A DNA stretch of 64,000 nt from Oxyruncus cristatus (taxonomy: Eukaryota > Chordata > Aves > Passeriformes > Cotingidae): positions 812,557 through 876,556 of the forward strand of contig VXAY01003155.1 of NCBI GenBank assembly GCA_013399855.1, given 5' to 3'. Positions within the stretch are counted from its first letter, which is position 1; each line of letters starts with the position of its first letter. The position numbers and the translations under genes were made by a program. The notes under the pieces were generated by a model. It did not search any database. It saw nothing but the letters and a program-made list of their open reading frames with translations, and was not told the origin of the DNA. Positions 36,208-48,800 of this stretch are shown here, in pieces.

Positions 36208-39118
36208 AGGCACTACTTTAGTTTTAACTTTCCATTTCTTTTCTATGGGTAGGAATACTTTTTGAATACTAATAATATGGTGTATCGTTATATTATTATA
36301 TATTACATATTATGAGTGGTATAAAATAGAAATAGTATATTAATATATAGTAAATAATAATTAAAATCTTTCTATTCCAATTCTTATTTCACGAAGGAAA
36401 AAAAGGCTTCAACTTGCTAAATTAAGCATTAAGTTAAATGTTCAAGGTTTCAAAATAACTCAAATACTTTTGAATAAACTCTGAAACCTCTGTAAATGGA
36501 AGAAAGAGGGAAAAATAATTTCTAACCCCAGTCAGTCATTAGCTTAAGATTTCAGCTGGGAAGATTGATAGTATTCGTAATTTCATTGTGTCTATCTATG
36601 CCACTCTACCTGTACAAGATGTCCCAATGCAGAGAAAATTGTATTGCTTTGATAGTTCCTTTATTTTTAGGAAAAGTTATATGTCTGTGAAGTTGTTTGA
36701 TTTTTTTTTTTTTTTCTTCTCTGTCAGAACCTTATGCCTGTGGTCATAATAGCAATTTTATAATTTAACCTCTACATTTTTTCCTACAAGTTCTTTCCTT
36801 ACTAAACTGCAAAACCTTCCTACTACATAAGCTTTATAAAAGTGCATGTGAAGATTATACCAAATTAGTAAAGTAGAAAATGATCTTCTTTCTTCTTGTT
36901 CTTGATTTTCTTAGTAAATGCTTAAAAATGTCATTGTTAAATCTATTTGTCTGATTGGTTTTCTCAAAATTTCAGTTCATATAAAGCTGGTCTCAATTAC
37001 AAAGCCAAAAATCTGAACATATTTATTATGTGTAACTCAAAGTTTGACATATTCCCTGGAGTTTTACAGAGCAAAAAGTAATACTATTTTTAACATAACT
37101 ACCAGAGATAGGGAAAAACCGCTCTCACAAATACTTAAATTTAAAAATAAATTAGCTTAGATCAAGCTGATTTCCATTTTTTTGTTTCTCAGTATTCAAC
37201 CGAAAAATTCAAATTGTGGGAAGTCTAAAGAAAAACACAGTTTTAAACTTCCTCTTTACTAAAGGTAATTTCTAAACACAAAAGTATGATTTTGATTGTC
37301 AATTAGGGAATCACCTGTTCAGGAGTACGAACAGTACCATATCACCCATAGTCAGTATGAGCAGTGTTCGTTTGAATAAAGTCACCCTTAATAATACCTT
37401 GAAATAAAAGAAACTTCTAAAAGGAAGTTTGTAAAGTAGTAGATACAGATGAAGAAATTTTTATCTCTACAGAATTCTTTGTACAATAAAGATTCACTAT
37501 TAAACTTAAAGATGTTTGTTACTGTGAAATACAAAGAAAAGATGAGTGTTTCTTTGTTGATACAAGAAAGTATTTTTTAAAATCTACCTGAAGTCCTTTA
37601 GATGTAGTTCCTGATGTTTTTTATTTTACCTGGTCTATTTCATCACAGACATCTGTTGCTTTGTTTTAGATTCATTATAATGCATTGCACTGTAATGTGT
37701 TTTTCCTTTAATACAGTGTTGTACTTAAACTGACCATAAACTTCTGCATGCATCTCATCTCTAATTTCTTCTTTATTTTCTTCTGCTAACCAAGGATGCC
37801 TATCCAGTACTTTTGAAGTAGTACCCTGCAGTTTTCATTGCTTTAATTGTTACTGAAACTGCAGAATCCACGTTCAGATGGAGGATTAATTCAGCTTAGT
37901 TCTCATTGCACTCTCCCTTATATTGTGGCTTTGGAAGCAGCTTTAGGCTTCTCATATCTGGTATCTGAGGTTTTAGTATATGTGCTAATTCAGTTTGGTT
38001 TTCTATGTCTAGAAACTTGCCTTAAAAAAAATCTTCAAACAGAAGAGATAAGGACCAGATTCTATAAAACATTTGGCGAAATGAGGAGTTAGTGACACAC
38101 CTCTTTTGTCCTAGGGAAAATCTCCCAGCCTTCCATGAAGCTATTGAGATATTTAGCATTAGAAGGGCTAGAAGTATTTCTTAGGGTTACATCTTTTGCA
38201 TGCCTAAATGAGAGCTAAGTTTGAGTTTCATCAGCTCAATGGCCAATCTAGCCTAATATCAAGTCTGAAACTATGAGGAGTACACTTTGACAGAAGTGGA
38301 TGTGATCACAGGAAATGTACAGTGACAGTTCTGTTATGTTCTCCCAGCTTAATTTTAACCACTTCACCGAGGGCTGTATGCAGAGAAGCTTGGGGAAAAC
38401 AAAAAACTAAACCAAACAAATTGGTAATGACTCATATGGAATGTAAACTTTCTAAATGTTCTCTGATTGATTTCAAGGAACAAAAGTACATTCTGTGACA
38501 ATATAAATTCAGTAATTTTTTTATTAACTAATTATAAAAGTTTATTTAATTATTACAGCAAAATAGGGTAATAGGATCTTAGAGACTATTTGCTGAGGTA
38601 CCTTGGCTGTATTAGAATTCTTGCAGCAGGCATGGTGAAATTCAATACTGTTCACTCACTGCAGTAAGTGTATTTTATTCTGGTCGTGGATGGATGATAA
38701 GAACTTAAAGGAAACCAGTTAAGTATACAGCCTCAAAGTAGACTTTTAGCTGTCTGTTTCTGGATAACTTAATGAAAACATGCACTTTAAGTAACAAACA
38801 ACTCAGCTGGGACAGGGTGAAATTTCTACTACTGAATAAAGTTTCCCGCAATACGCACATAATAAACATGCATATACATAAACCTGACATCTCTATATAT
38901 GAGGATTCTGATGTAATAAAGAGGATGTACAGATTATCTGTAGCTTCTGAAAGACATTCCAAATTATTCCGAATCATATTTCCTACTACTATATCTACTG
39001 TACCTAAAAACACTAACACCTCCTCACAGCCATCCCTGAATCACCATTTCAAAAATTCTGATTCATTTCACGTACATGTTGCTTTAGGAACAGCACTCCT
39101 CAGTGTAGTACTCCCACT
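36208..39118. other. AT-rich non-coding stretch
   Basis: No gene is supported. AT-only runs lie near 36270-36365, and a long T tract is followed by TTCTTCTCTGTCAG at 36702-36727. The latter resembles a splice acceptor, but the sequence after it is closed in all frames within about 30 bases. Confidence 0.45.
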
Positions 39119-39438
39119 AAAGTGAAAACCACAACCTGCTCCATGCCTCCCCCCACCCCCAGTGGGAGACAAAAGGCAGAGATTAGGGGTTGAGATAAGA
39201 ACCATTTACTGGAAACAGCAATGATATAAGAAAACAAACAGTAACAGCAACAATACAAATAACAAAAGTGTACAAGATGATTTACACGCAAAAATGCTCA
39301 TCAAGCCTGGGAAAATGAAAAACAATGGGGGACAGACCTTCCACCCACCATACTTCCCGACCCTCTTGACCCTTCAAACCAAGTCCACCTTCTGTTTGGA
39401 AGTTCCTTTTTCTGCCCCCAGAGATAACATGAGGTGGT
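39119..39438 (-). mobile_element. Older LTR fragment (R-U5 side), minus strand
   Basis: On the minus strand the order is a CAGTAAATGGTTCTTATCTC-type R segment, then a GGGGGTGGGGGGAGG run and GGTTGTGGTTTTCAC. This is the layout of the R-U5 end of bird LTRs like that at 35641. It directly abuts the next LTR at 39439. Its U3 part was not found beyond 40101, so it is truncated. Confidence 0.45.
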
Positions 39439-40101
39439 TGTCGTGGGTTGACCTTGGCTGGATGCCAAGTGCCCACCCATGCTCTATCATTCCACTTCCC
39501 AGTGGTACAGGGGAGAGAGTAACCATGGAAAAAAACAACTCATGCATTGGGATAAGGCAATTTATTGAAAGCAAAAAGTAAAGCGTAGCTTGCGAGTGCA
39601 GAAGTGAAAGATAGCAGGGTTTATTCTCTACTTCCCATGAACAGCGATGGTCGGCCACTCCCAGAAAGCAGGGCTTCGGCACATGTGATGGTTCCTCAGC
39701 AGGCAGCCGCTGGAGACAATGCATGACCCTCTTCCTGCTCCTCGCCTTAGCTTTTATATCTGAGCTGACGTCATATGGTCTGGAATATCCCTTTGGTCAG
39801 TTTGGGTCAGCTGGCCTACTTGGGTCCCCCCCAGAATCTTGCCCTCAACCGAGGAAGGAATGTTACAGCGCTGATGCTGTGCTCAGCAGTACGCAAAATA
39901 CCGGTGTGTTATCAACACCCTTCTGGCTACCAATGCAAAGCACAGCACTGTGAGGGCTACTGAGGGAAAATGAACTCCAGCTCAGCCAGACCCAATACAG
40001 TAGTATAGAATAACAACCTAGACATGCTCATGCGGCTTCAGGCTTCTCCTCCTCACAGCCACTGAAAACAAGTTAACCCTGTCCTGGCTGAAACCAGGAC
40101 A
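39439..40101 (-). mobile_element. Complete LTR on the minus strand (663 bp)
   Basis: Read on the minus strand it starts TGTCCTGGTTTCAG (at 40101) and ends GGTCAACCCACGACA (at 39439), inverted termini of the TGTC...GACA type. It has TATATAAAAG (rc of 39750-39759), AATAAA (rc of TTTATT at 39561-39566), and a perfect TGACGTCA just upstream of the TATA box. Flanks (GGTGGT left, TGTGGC right) share only a GTGG core, so a target-site duplication is doubtful. No internal viral sequence is attached, which fits a solo LTR. Confidence 0.75.
39766..39773. promoter_or_regulatory. Palindromic CRE (TGACGTCA) in minus-strand LTR
   Basis: A full palindromic cAMP-response element lies about 6 bases from the LTR TATA box on its U3 side. 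ATF/CREB-family factors bind this sequence. Whether the LTR is active is unknown. Confidence 0.6.
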
Positions 40102-43100
40102 TGTGGCTGTAGTGTAATTCAAGGACAAATCAGTGTAGTCTGCATTGTTTATGTTCCCTAAAAAAAGGGATTGTTTGCAGTCAATTGATAGGAAAAGACT
40201 GGTATCTTTGGAGATAGATCCAAGATTAAGGGAGTACCAGCTTTAGGAGAGAGTTTCAGAAATTTCTTGCATCTGAAACCAATTAAAGGCCAAAGATGGC
40301 TATCACCATTCCTTACACAGATGAATACATGGCCCAATCCACTACTCACAAAAAATGTATTGGTGCTAATAGAAGTTTTTCTTAATTAAAGAATGCAGAA
40401 TTTGATCAGGAGAGGGTGTAAGTGGTTAAATGGAGGAATGTGCTAGCAAAGGAGCAGTTAAATAAGTACTGCAGTTAAATAATTAGTGTGCTACCCCTCA
40501 TTAGAAAAGGTAATTTCGTGGTGATGAGGTGGTTTGTCAATCAAAATGATGAGTATTATGGTGCAGTGATTTAAGAAGTCATATTGTGACTCGTTGGTGT
40601 GTCAAATGTGTGTGGTTAAATGTTTGCGTGTTAAATATGTGTGGTGTTGAGCACAAGACAAAATCACTGTTGTGAAGAAAATCTTCAGGTAGATTGGATC
40701 CATCATTGAACAAAGGTGCATCCTTTCTTTGTAAGAGCTCTGGGTTTAAATAAAGCCATTCACATCCAGACACAGACCCAAATTTCTCGTTGTGGCCCTC
40801 TGGCTAATATTGACATCCTGAAACGACGTTCTTGCTAGCTTCCAAGGCTTGCATCAGCCTTTCAAAAAACTTTTGTTTCTCATGATCAGAGATCCACACA
40901 TTCATTTTCAACCAGGACAAACAAGTGTATTTCATCCTAAGAACTGAGCTAGGAGCAACATGTGCAATGAAGTGCTGCTTTATTTTTTTGTTTGTGGGTT
41001 GTTTGGATTTTTTTTCTAAAAAGAAGAGAAAAAAAGAAGTAGAAGCTAATATGTTTGACAACTGGTGAACTGAGTTCCTATATTTACTACTGGGGACCAG
41101 CAAATGGTGAGAAGTAAGAGCACCAAGCTAGGGGTCTTAGAACTCCTTGGAATGAGGAGCACAGTAAAGTTTGTAGTCCATAGTTATTAGTCACTTTTTA
41201 TCCTGTGATGCTCTTGGTCAAAAGTCTGAGCTCTTATGGCACATCTACCACTCAGGTTGCCCAGACACTTTTGACTTTCCTCTTAGCAAATTCCCTGATA
41301 CAAATCAAGAAGCACAGAAGCCTGTACAGCTCTGACTCAAGGCAGCATTTCTAGATTGAAGGCTTTGGAAACCCTGACATCTCTGTGACTCTAATCTTAC
41401 ATATACTAATAAATTAAACAAGGCTGGAGCACTTGTTTGGTCATTATTCAGCAATCATCCATGCTATTTAATTGTGAGCAAGATCCCTGGCATGGTTTTA
41501 GTCCAAGATAACTGCAATTTCCTAGTCAGTATCTGCGCATGCAAGGTTCTGGAATGACAATAGGCAGGGAACAGAGAATGTGCTGGGCATTGTGGTGGAT
41601 TAAAAATCGTTGTGGTAGAAGAGAGAGAAAGAGTTTGGTTTTGTAAACACACACCATGCCATTTGATTTAAGAGCCAGAGAATGGTGGCTTAAGGATTTG
41701 GTTTAATAATGTGTCGTAGCCTCAAGGTATCCCATCACATCTAGATTTTACAGTTTTCCTGTCAGATTTTGCAAGTATTGTGGTTTAACTGAAACCAGGA
41801 TGTCAGCTTTCCAGGATTTGCAGCTCTGGGCTGGATTTGCCAAAGGGCTGCCACAGATTTAGGACAGAACATTACACCATCTTCAGCTAGATTGCCTGTA
41901 CTGAAAGCACTCCACGTAACAGGGTTGTTGTAGGGCCATGCTAATCTCACATTTCATATATGTTCTTGTTTTACATACCAAGTATGACTCAGCTGATGCT
42001 CTCTGAAATGGTACTGTGTCAATTTTCTTTTATTTATATTGGACTTAATTAAGTTTATTTTTTGATTGCAAAGCATGAAGTTCACAGTTTTGTTCATGTG
42101 TAAGGGCTCACTTTTTTTACGTGATGTACATGAAGTGTCTTATTTTCATAAACCTCAGGATGCTACACCAATTCCTATGAAGACTTTCACACCTGTCACA
42201 TAAGGTGTTTATCTGAGGGATGTGAATGAAACTGTATAAATTAGAAATGTTTGGACAGAGGTTTGGTTGCTCTTCTACCTACCTTTTTAATTTTCAAAAA
42301 ATAAAGCAAACAAAAATAAACCACTGAAAGATTCAAATTCAGTCAAGTAAAAGAAACTCAAGGTTTGTATCTCTATAACATATTTCTTATGAAAATACAC
42401 ATTCATGTTTATAATATAGTACCTGAGGAAAATATCTGGATATCTTTTTCATTAATCTCATAATTCTTTCTACTGAAGGCCTGAATTTTGGACAATGAAG
42501 CTTTTTGATGTAGTATTTTAAGACTCAGAAATCCCTAACTTGTGTATCTCAGTCTGTCCTGGTAGCCTTAGTGGGGACAAGACGTAGTGGTAATACTACT
42601 GTGTGGTTCCAATCCATGGTTGCCTTTTTCCCAAGGCTGTGTAAATAGGATCATAGGCACATTATGAGAGTGCAATATTTGCTGTGGATTTAAAATGCAT
42701 TTCAGATCTATAATAGACAACGTATTCATCTGGCAGAACTTAGGCTAAGGCCATTTGTCTGGCATGTAGCATGTTCTCTGTAATATTTGTTCATCTTCAG
42801 TGGAAGATTGCCAGAGTGCTTTCTTAGTAATGGAATTAGGTAACACACTAGGAATGTGTAAAATCATATCCCAAGGCATTTTTTTGTACAATATCTCTAG
42901 TAAGACTCTGAGAAATCTAGATAGCATGAGAGCTGTTTTCCCATTAAAGTAATGATACTTTATCACATTCACAGAGTCAAGAACCCTGCATATGAACTTT
43001 GAAATGATTAGGTGCATTAATTATACAGTGTTTATAATGTAAAGTGGGTGATAGATCCCACAGGTGTGCTCTTCACTGCCCCCCTATTTGAATTTATCCA

Positions 43101-45780
43101 AAGATTTTTCTTTGTGTCAGAAAATTTTTAGTCAGCTACTGGACTCTGCTTTACCTTATTTTTCATGAGTGGAAATTGAGGAACAAAACCTGTTTAAATA
43201 GTTGTGACTTGGTTAGCACACAGCCAGGGTGTAACTGGAAACCATAGTAGATGTTGAACAGTGGAAGGTATTCTGAGATGTTCAGGCCAAACTATGTTTA
43301 TTCCTCTTTGTGAAAGTTTCCTGTGATGGAGGACTAATGCTTCCAAGATGCTGGCACATCATTTTGGCTATAAGTGGTAAACAGAATTTAAAGTATCCAA
43401 ACTTGCTTCTTTTGGTCATGCTACCATTATAGCAGCTTTCAGAGATAGAGAAATAAAAGGTAGGATTCCTGAGAAGACCTTGAATAGAATGTGGATCCTT
43501 TTGATGTTTTCTCCTAGACAAGGCATTTGAGTTTACAAGTGAATGTTTCTCGCTTTTGGAAAAATTTGTTAATTATGTTTTTCCTGTTTTAAATAAATGA
43601 ATTTTTTAAAAATTACAAATGTCAGTTATGATTCAAAGTCCTGAAGGAGGGTTTATGTTTTTACAATGTCTTAATTTCATTATTTGAAGTTCTGTAATGG
43701 CAACTGAAAGTGATGCAATCCTAAGGCAGTGTTCAAAAAGGATTTTGTGTTGCCTCCACTTTCAAAGGATCTTCCATTCCCAGTCAAACCAGATACAAGG
43801 CGTGCTACTTGCTTTTCAGAAAATAGGGAAAGACAGGCAAGTGTCCCATAATTAAAAAAATTCTGGAACATTATTTTAGGCTATATGGGAATTTATCTTG
43901 TGATATGACCACTGGAGTGAAAGAACTAGTCTTTCTAAAAAATAGCAATTTTCTTTAACTGTAAAATTAGCTAGGTGTTTTTGAAAATAATATACCATAC
44001 AGTTTGTCTTTAAAAAGGAGGGGGAAAAAGTATGATGAAGTTGGACATAACCTGTGAAATTAAAAGAAGCTAGGAGGGCAAAGTTGAAGTATTAAACTGT
44101 CTCCTTAAAAAAAGCTACTTTGAACAAATGTCAACTATAAACTATGCTTAGAGGCATTTAAACTCACTAGCAGATGCTGACATGATAGACTGTTATTTTT
44201 ACTGCTCTAGTCAACACAGGAACAAATTACCATGGTGCTCTACATCTTTGATTCCTATTCTTTACTTTGGTGTTGATCAGGGTTTAAGCTCCCTGGGCCT
44301 CAGCTCTTAGTAATTTTATATTAATTCATAGCTTCTTCCTCCGTCCTTTTGTGAGTTTAATTTGATATTATGTTAGGTGAAATTCGCTTTATGATAATAG
44401 TGGTAATAAAGACTGATGGCGTCTTTACTTAATGGAGCTATTTTGTGAATCTGTATAAAGCTTTTCTCATTCTGCCAAGAGCAGAGCATCTGTGATTATT
44501 ACAGTGTAGTTTAAAGCACTCGATTTGAGACAGAGAGACAAGTTCTGCTTTTGGCTGCCTAAGCAAACCTGTCTTTCTTTTCCCTAGAAGTCACATGTCT
44601 GCAGTAGAAAACAGTATTTGACCCCACAGCACTGAGGCCGACCATCAGGGTTAGAACAAGAAATTCCTCGGAGAGGAACCATGTATCAGTTAGTTCTTTT
44701 TTTCAAGACGTAGTGAGCTTTAAGCTGTAATTATTATTTTCATGTATTCTTTTGCAGTCTTTACCCAGTAACAGCATTTCTAATTCTACAAATTTTTGTT
44801 TAAGTGCATTCTCACCTGCAGTTCTCACATGAGTGCAGTGGAAACTCAGAACTCAGGGAAGGATGCTGTAACTCTCTAGGCTAGAGTTTGTCTGGGGAAG
44901 CAGGTTTAAAGATATGTTCTGTAATAATGTGCTACAAAGTCTTCACTACAGATAGACATTTTCAAGTTCTTGCATTGTATCTCATCTAGGATAATTTTAT
45001 TCTATCCTAGAAATCTGTAATCCTAGACACCTGTAATATCCTAGACAGTGATTCAAAACAGAACAATATGAGCATCCCCAGCAACATCAATTGAATGATC
45101 TGATGTGTCATTTGGTACTATTATCTATGTTAGCTCATTTTCCTTATGATGTAAGGTCGTTTTACTGATGTTACTGTCTAAACTGAACATTAACAGTTAA
45201 ATTAATATTGACCAGTATATTCCATGACATATTATTTTCCTATATTCATATACATTATGAAACCAAAATATATTAGACTTGAAAATAAACAAGCAAGACT
45301 TAACTCTCCCAGAACAATTAAAATATCTTATGGGCACATTACTAAAATCTATAGAAAAGTTAAAAGTGTATATATTCACATCATTCCTTCTGATGGTTAT
45401 TTTTTTTTCATTCAAGTAAAAAGAACTTCCTTAGGTAGGGATTGAATACTACACAGAAAAAGAAAGTAAGGTGATATTTTCAAAGCATCAATCTTTTTAT
45501 TGTAAGCTTTGTTTAGGTGAAAGAGATTTGTAACTGCACTAAGACAAACAACCATTTAGTGAGCAATCTTCCAAGTTTTCTCTGTGATACAGAAAATGGT
45601 ATTCGACGGGGTCTTTGTCCTCCCTATTTGTAGTCCTTTTCATGAGAAATCATGTCATTGCTTATGGCATTAGATAGTGGCAAACATGGCTTTATGTCAC
45701 AGAAGGCCAGGATAAACAAGAAAACTTGACCTAGCTTTTTTCGCTTTGCTGTGCTCCTCTTCTTTTTTTTTCTTCCCCAG
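40102..45780. other. AT-rich non-coding stretch
   Basis: No gene is supported. Repeated GTGTGTGG/TTAAAT motifs occur at 40590-40645. A hairpin CTAGGATA...TATCCTAG lies near 44989-45010. The stretch 44380-44600 has an enhancer-like texture but no decisive feature. Open frames (for example 40804-41103 minus, 42745-43017 minus) show no family signatures. Confidence 0.4.
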
Positions 45781-45876
45781 AATCTTTGTGCTAAATGGGT
45801 TGAAGTAGATTTGGTTTGTACTTCTCAGAGAGGATTCAATGTGACATGTTATGGGAAGCTCTGGCAGAAATATGTG
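45781..45876 (+). CDS. Orphan candidate exon (32 codons)
   Basis: A strong acceptor, with a long pyrimidine tract ending TTTTTTTTCTTCCCCAG at 45780, is followed by 96 bases, then a near-consensus donor GTG|GTAAGTAG (intron from 45877). Only one frame is open, it is open throughout, and the length is a multiple of three. The encoded peptide begins NLCAKWVEVDLVCTSQ and ends CYGKLWQKYV. I recognise no family and see no partner exon in the window. It could belong to a large gene with long introns, be a transposon-derived cassette, or be a chance match. Confidence 0.3.
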
Positions 45877-48800
45877 GTAAGTAGGTCACAACAGTTATGT
45901 TGATTAGCATATTGGTGATTTAAAACCACAATATCAGTTATAGTGTGGCAGACAAATAACATGAAATTCTGTGTATTTGTTGGGAGAAGGAATTTTTCCA
46001 GCATGAGACCAAGCTGAGTAACCATGCTGTACTAGCAATATATTTATTTTTCTTAAAACCCTAACACCCTCATGAAATGTTTTTAGCCCTCAGCTTAGCC
46101 TGAGGCCAAATCCAAGGAAAGTAGCCTAAAGCTCATGATGAATGTTTACTGACTTTTGTGGTCAGTGTTTCTCAGGAGTAAATTGTAAAGAGCATATGAG
46201 CTACATTTTATGTTTCCAGCTTCAGGCTGTAGCAAGGAGTTGGAGGAAGGGTATGCCATTTAAAATTACCCCAAATTATGTTCACAAAACATGCTTCACC
46301 TTTTCACAGCTGTGCATACTAAAATTACTTAAATATTGCATTCCCTTCTAGGAAGTCAAATACACCTACCTCATGTGGTTTAAATAAAATAAGAAGTAGG
46401 TTCATTTAGCAAACAAGACAAATAATTCAACATGAAAATCTAGGGGCTAAGAAATGATCTTGGGAGCTTCTGGGCAAACCTTGATATTTTGCACATGGGA
46501 AGCGTGCAGCAATCCCTTCCCTAGATTATCAGCAGGATGTGCACTGCCTTTTTCCTACTGTCTTTATTCATGTCTCAGCAGCCTGCCACAAGCAATATAC
46601 CAAGCTCATACAAAAACCTGTCTGTGTAACACACAAATGTGTGCACAAAAACACACATACACAGTTCATTTCAGAAGATTCCACATAACCTTAACAAAAA
46701 CTGCTTTCTGAAGTACAAAATTTTTTGTATTGCACAAGCTCTTTGCTGAAAAGATGAATTTTACAAAATATAGTTACGAGATTTTCTGCTGTGACTGTCA
46801 TGGTTACGATCTATTTCCATAGTTCAATATTTTTCTGTATTAATTTTAGGGTCATGCATGTCCAATAAAGTATCACTGGACATAGAAGTCAATATTAATA
46901 ATCTATTTCCACATAGCAACAATATGTATGCATGTTCTATTTACCTGTATGTTACACTTTGAGGGAATTTGGATAACATGTCAGCTTAGAGGTGAACTTT
47001 GAGGTTCAGGTATGATGACTTAAAGTTGATTGGCTGAAGACAGCAATGAAATTTTTCATTAGATGTCCATCAGTGCAAATTGTCTACATTTTAAATGATT
47101 ACATTTTATTAAAAGGACAACTATGATAAAATTCTTAATATAATCTTTGAATATTTTTGAATTGTAATTTCAAAATGTGTATTTTTTTTATTTGAAAGAA
47201 AGAGGCAAAGCGCCAACTGCTCTGAAAGCTGTAATCTGAAAGCAAATAAATTATGTATTTCTGTCTTTGCATCAGGTAAAATCAGAAATCACTTCCAATC
47301 AGATCTTCACAGATCAATAGCACACTGGTCTGCGTAACTGAGAAATAAAAACATTGGCATTAATTGGAACTGGCTTTTGGCATTAATTTATTTTTAAGTT
47401 CACAAAGCAAGAAAACACAGAATACTGACCAAACTAGGTCTATCTACTACTTTTAAATCATAATTTCAACCCTGGAAACCATCAAATTTCAGGGAATAGC
47501 AAACTTTAGCATGCATTTGGCTTCAATGCTGCCTGTTTCTCTTTAGAAATAAAGTTCCTATCCAGACAGCTAAAGTTTTACTTTTACTTGTGTATAATAA
47601 AAACCAGTTCCATTTTTCTGCATGAACTTATGGTAAAAACTGGCTTCCTTCCACTTATGTTCTGTCCAGTAGAGTCTTCTAGGGAAGTAGGAGAAGAGGT
47701 TAGTATAACAGGAGTAAAGAGATCTCTAATAGGAGTTAGTTATGGGTCAGTTATAGTAAAGCGGTAGAGGTAAAAAAAAATATTTTAACATATATGCGCA
47801 TATATATATATATTTGTGTGTAGTTGTTTATATATGCAAAAGATATATTTAAATAAACATATGTAAATGTATGTGCAGGAACTCTTATTGACTACTGATG
47901 AATCCTCCATTTTTTCAATTGTCATACTATTCCTCTAAAAATATACTCTTGTTGTTAATATAAAAGCCTGAAAATGCTCTTTATTTTTTTTTTAACCTCT
48001 TTAGCCTCACTTTGTTGTACATTTTACAGATACCTTTGGGTGGTTTTTTTGGTTTGTTTTTTTTGTTTTGTTCTTCCTTTAATATTTGGGAGCAAGTTTT
48101 TAAGTCACCCCTGTGGAGTCCAGTGCAATCCAACAAAATGTAAGCACTGGGACAGCAAGCAAATACATCCTCAATATGTAGTGCCTCATTTAGCTATGAC
48201 TGACAGGTGCAAAATACTACTGAATCAGAAATGACAGGTATAACAATGGGCAGCACAGGAGAGGTACAAACCAGATTTTCCTGGGAGCATCATCTGCAAT
48301 AGATGTTCCCATATACTTAGTATGGGAATATCTAATTACAATTTTCATGTGTTAAAACAAGGGAAAATATTGATAGAATAAAATAGAAATCCCCAAAGAA
48401 CAGAGCACAGATGTTCTTCATAGTGATTTTGGCCTTAGGGAAGTTTGGGGAACAGAAGTGACTAGAGGCCCTGGGTAAATTTTCTGGGTGATATGCAAGG
48501 AATTACATACATAATTCCAGCTGTTTTTAATGGGATGGAATCATTATTATAATAATGATTCCTTATGTACCTGGTTGAAAAATTACCTGCAAACTTTAAA
48601 AGAATTCACTGTCATGTAACCTTGATTCTACAGGTAGAAACATTTAGTGAATAAGACACAACCAAGACAGAGAAGGCCTTTTTTACCTGCTTCTAGGAGA
48701 CCAAAAAATTTAAAATAAAGAAATCTGAAGATATAAACCTGGGTCTGCCACTGTAATGATGGTGGCATTTCCTTGTCCTGGCCTAGGGCATTTTTTGAAT

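Noticed and set aside
36702..36760. Splice acceptor after a long T tract
   Set aside because: All frames close within about 30 bases and no donor follows.
41767..41800. LTR-like GTGGTTTAACTGAAACCAGG
   Set aside because: Isolated short similarity; no terminal inverted pair or polyadenylation context nearby.
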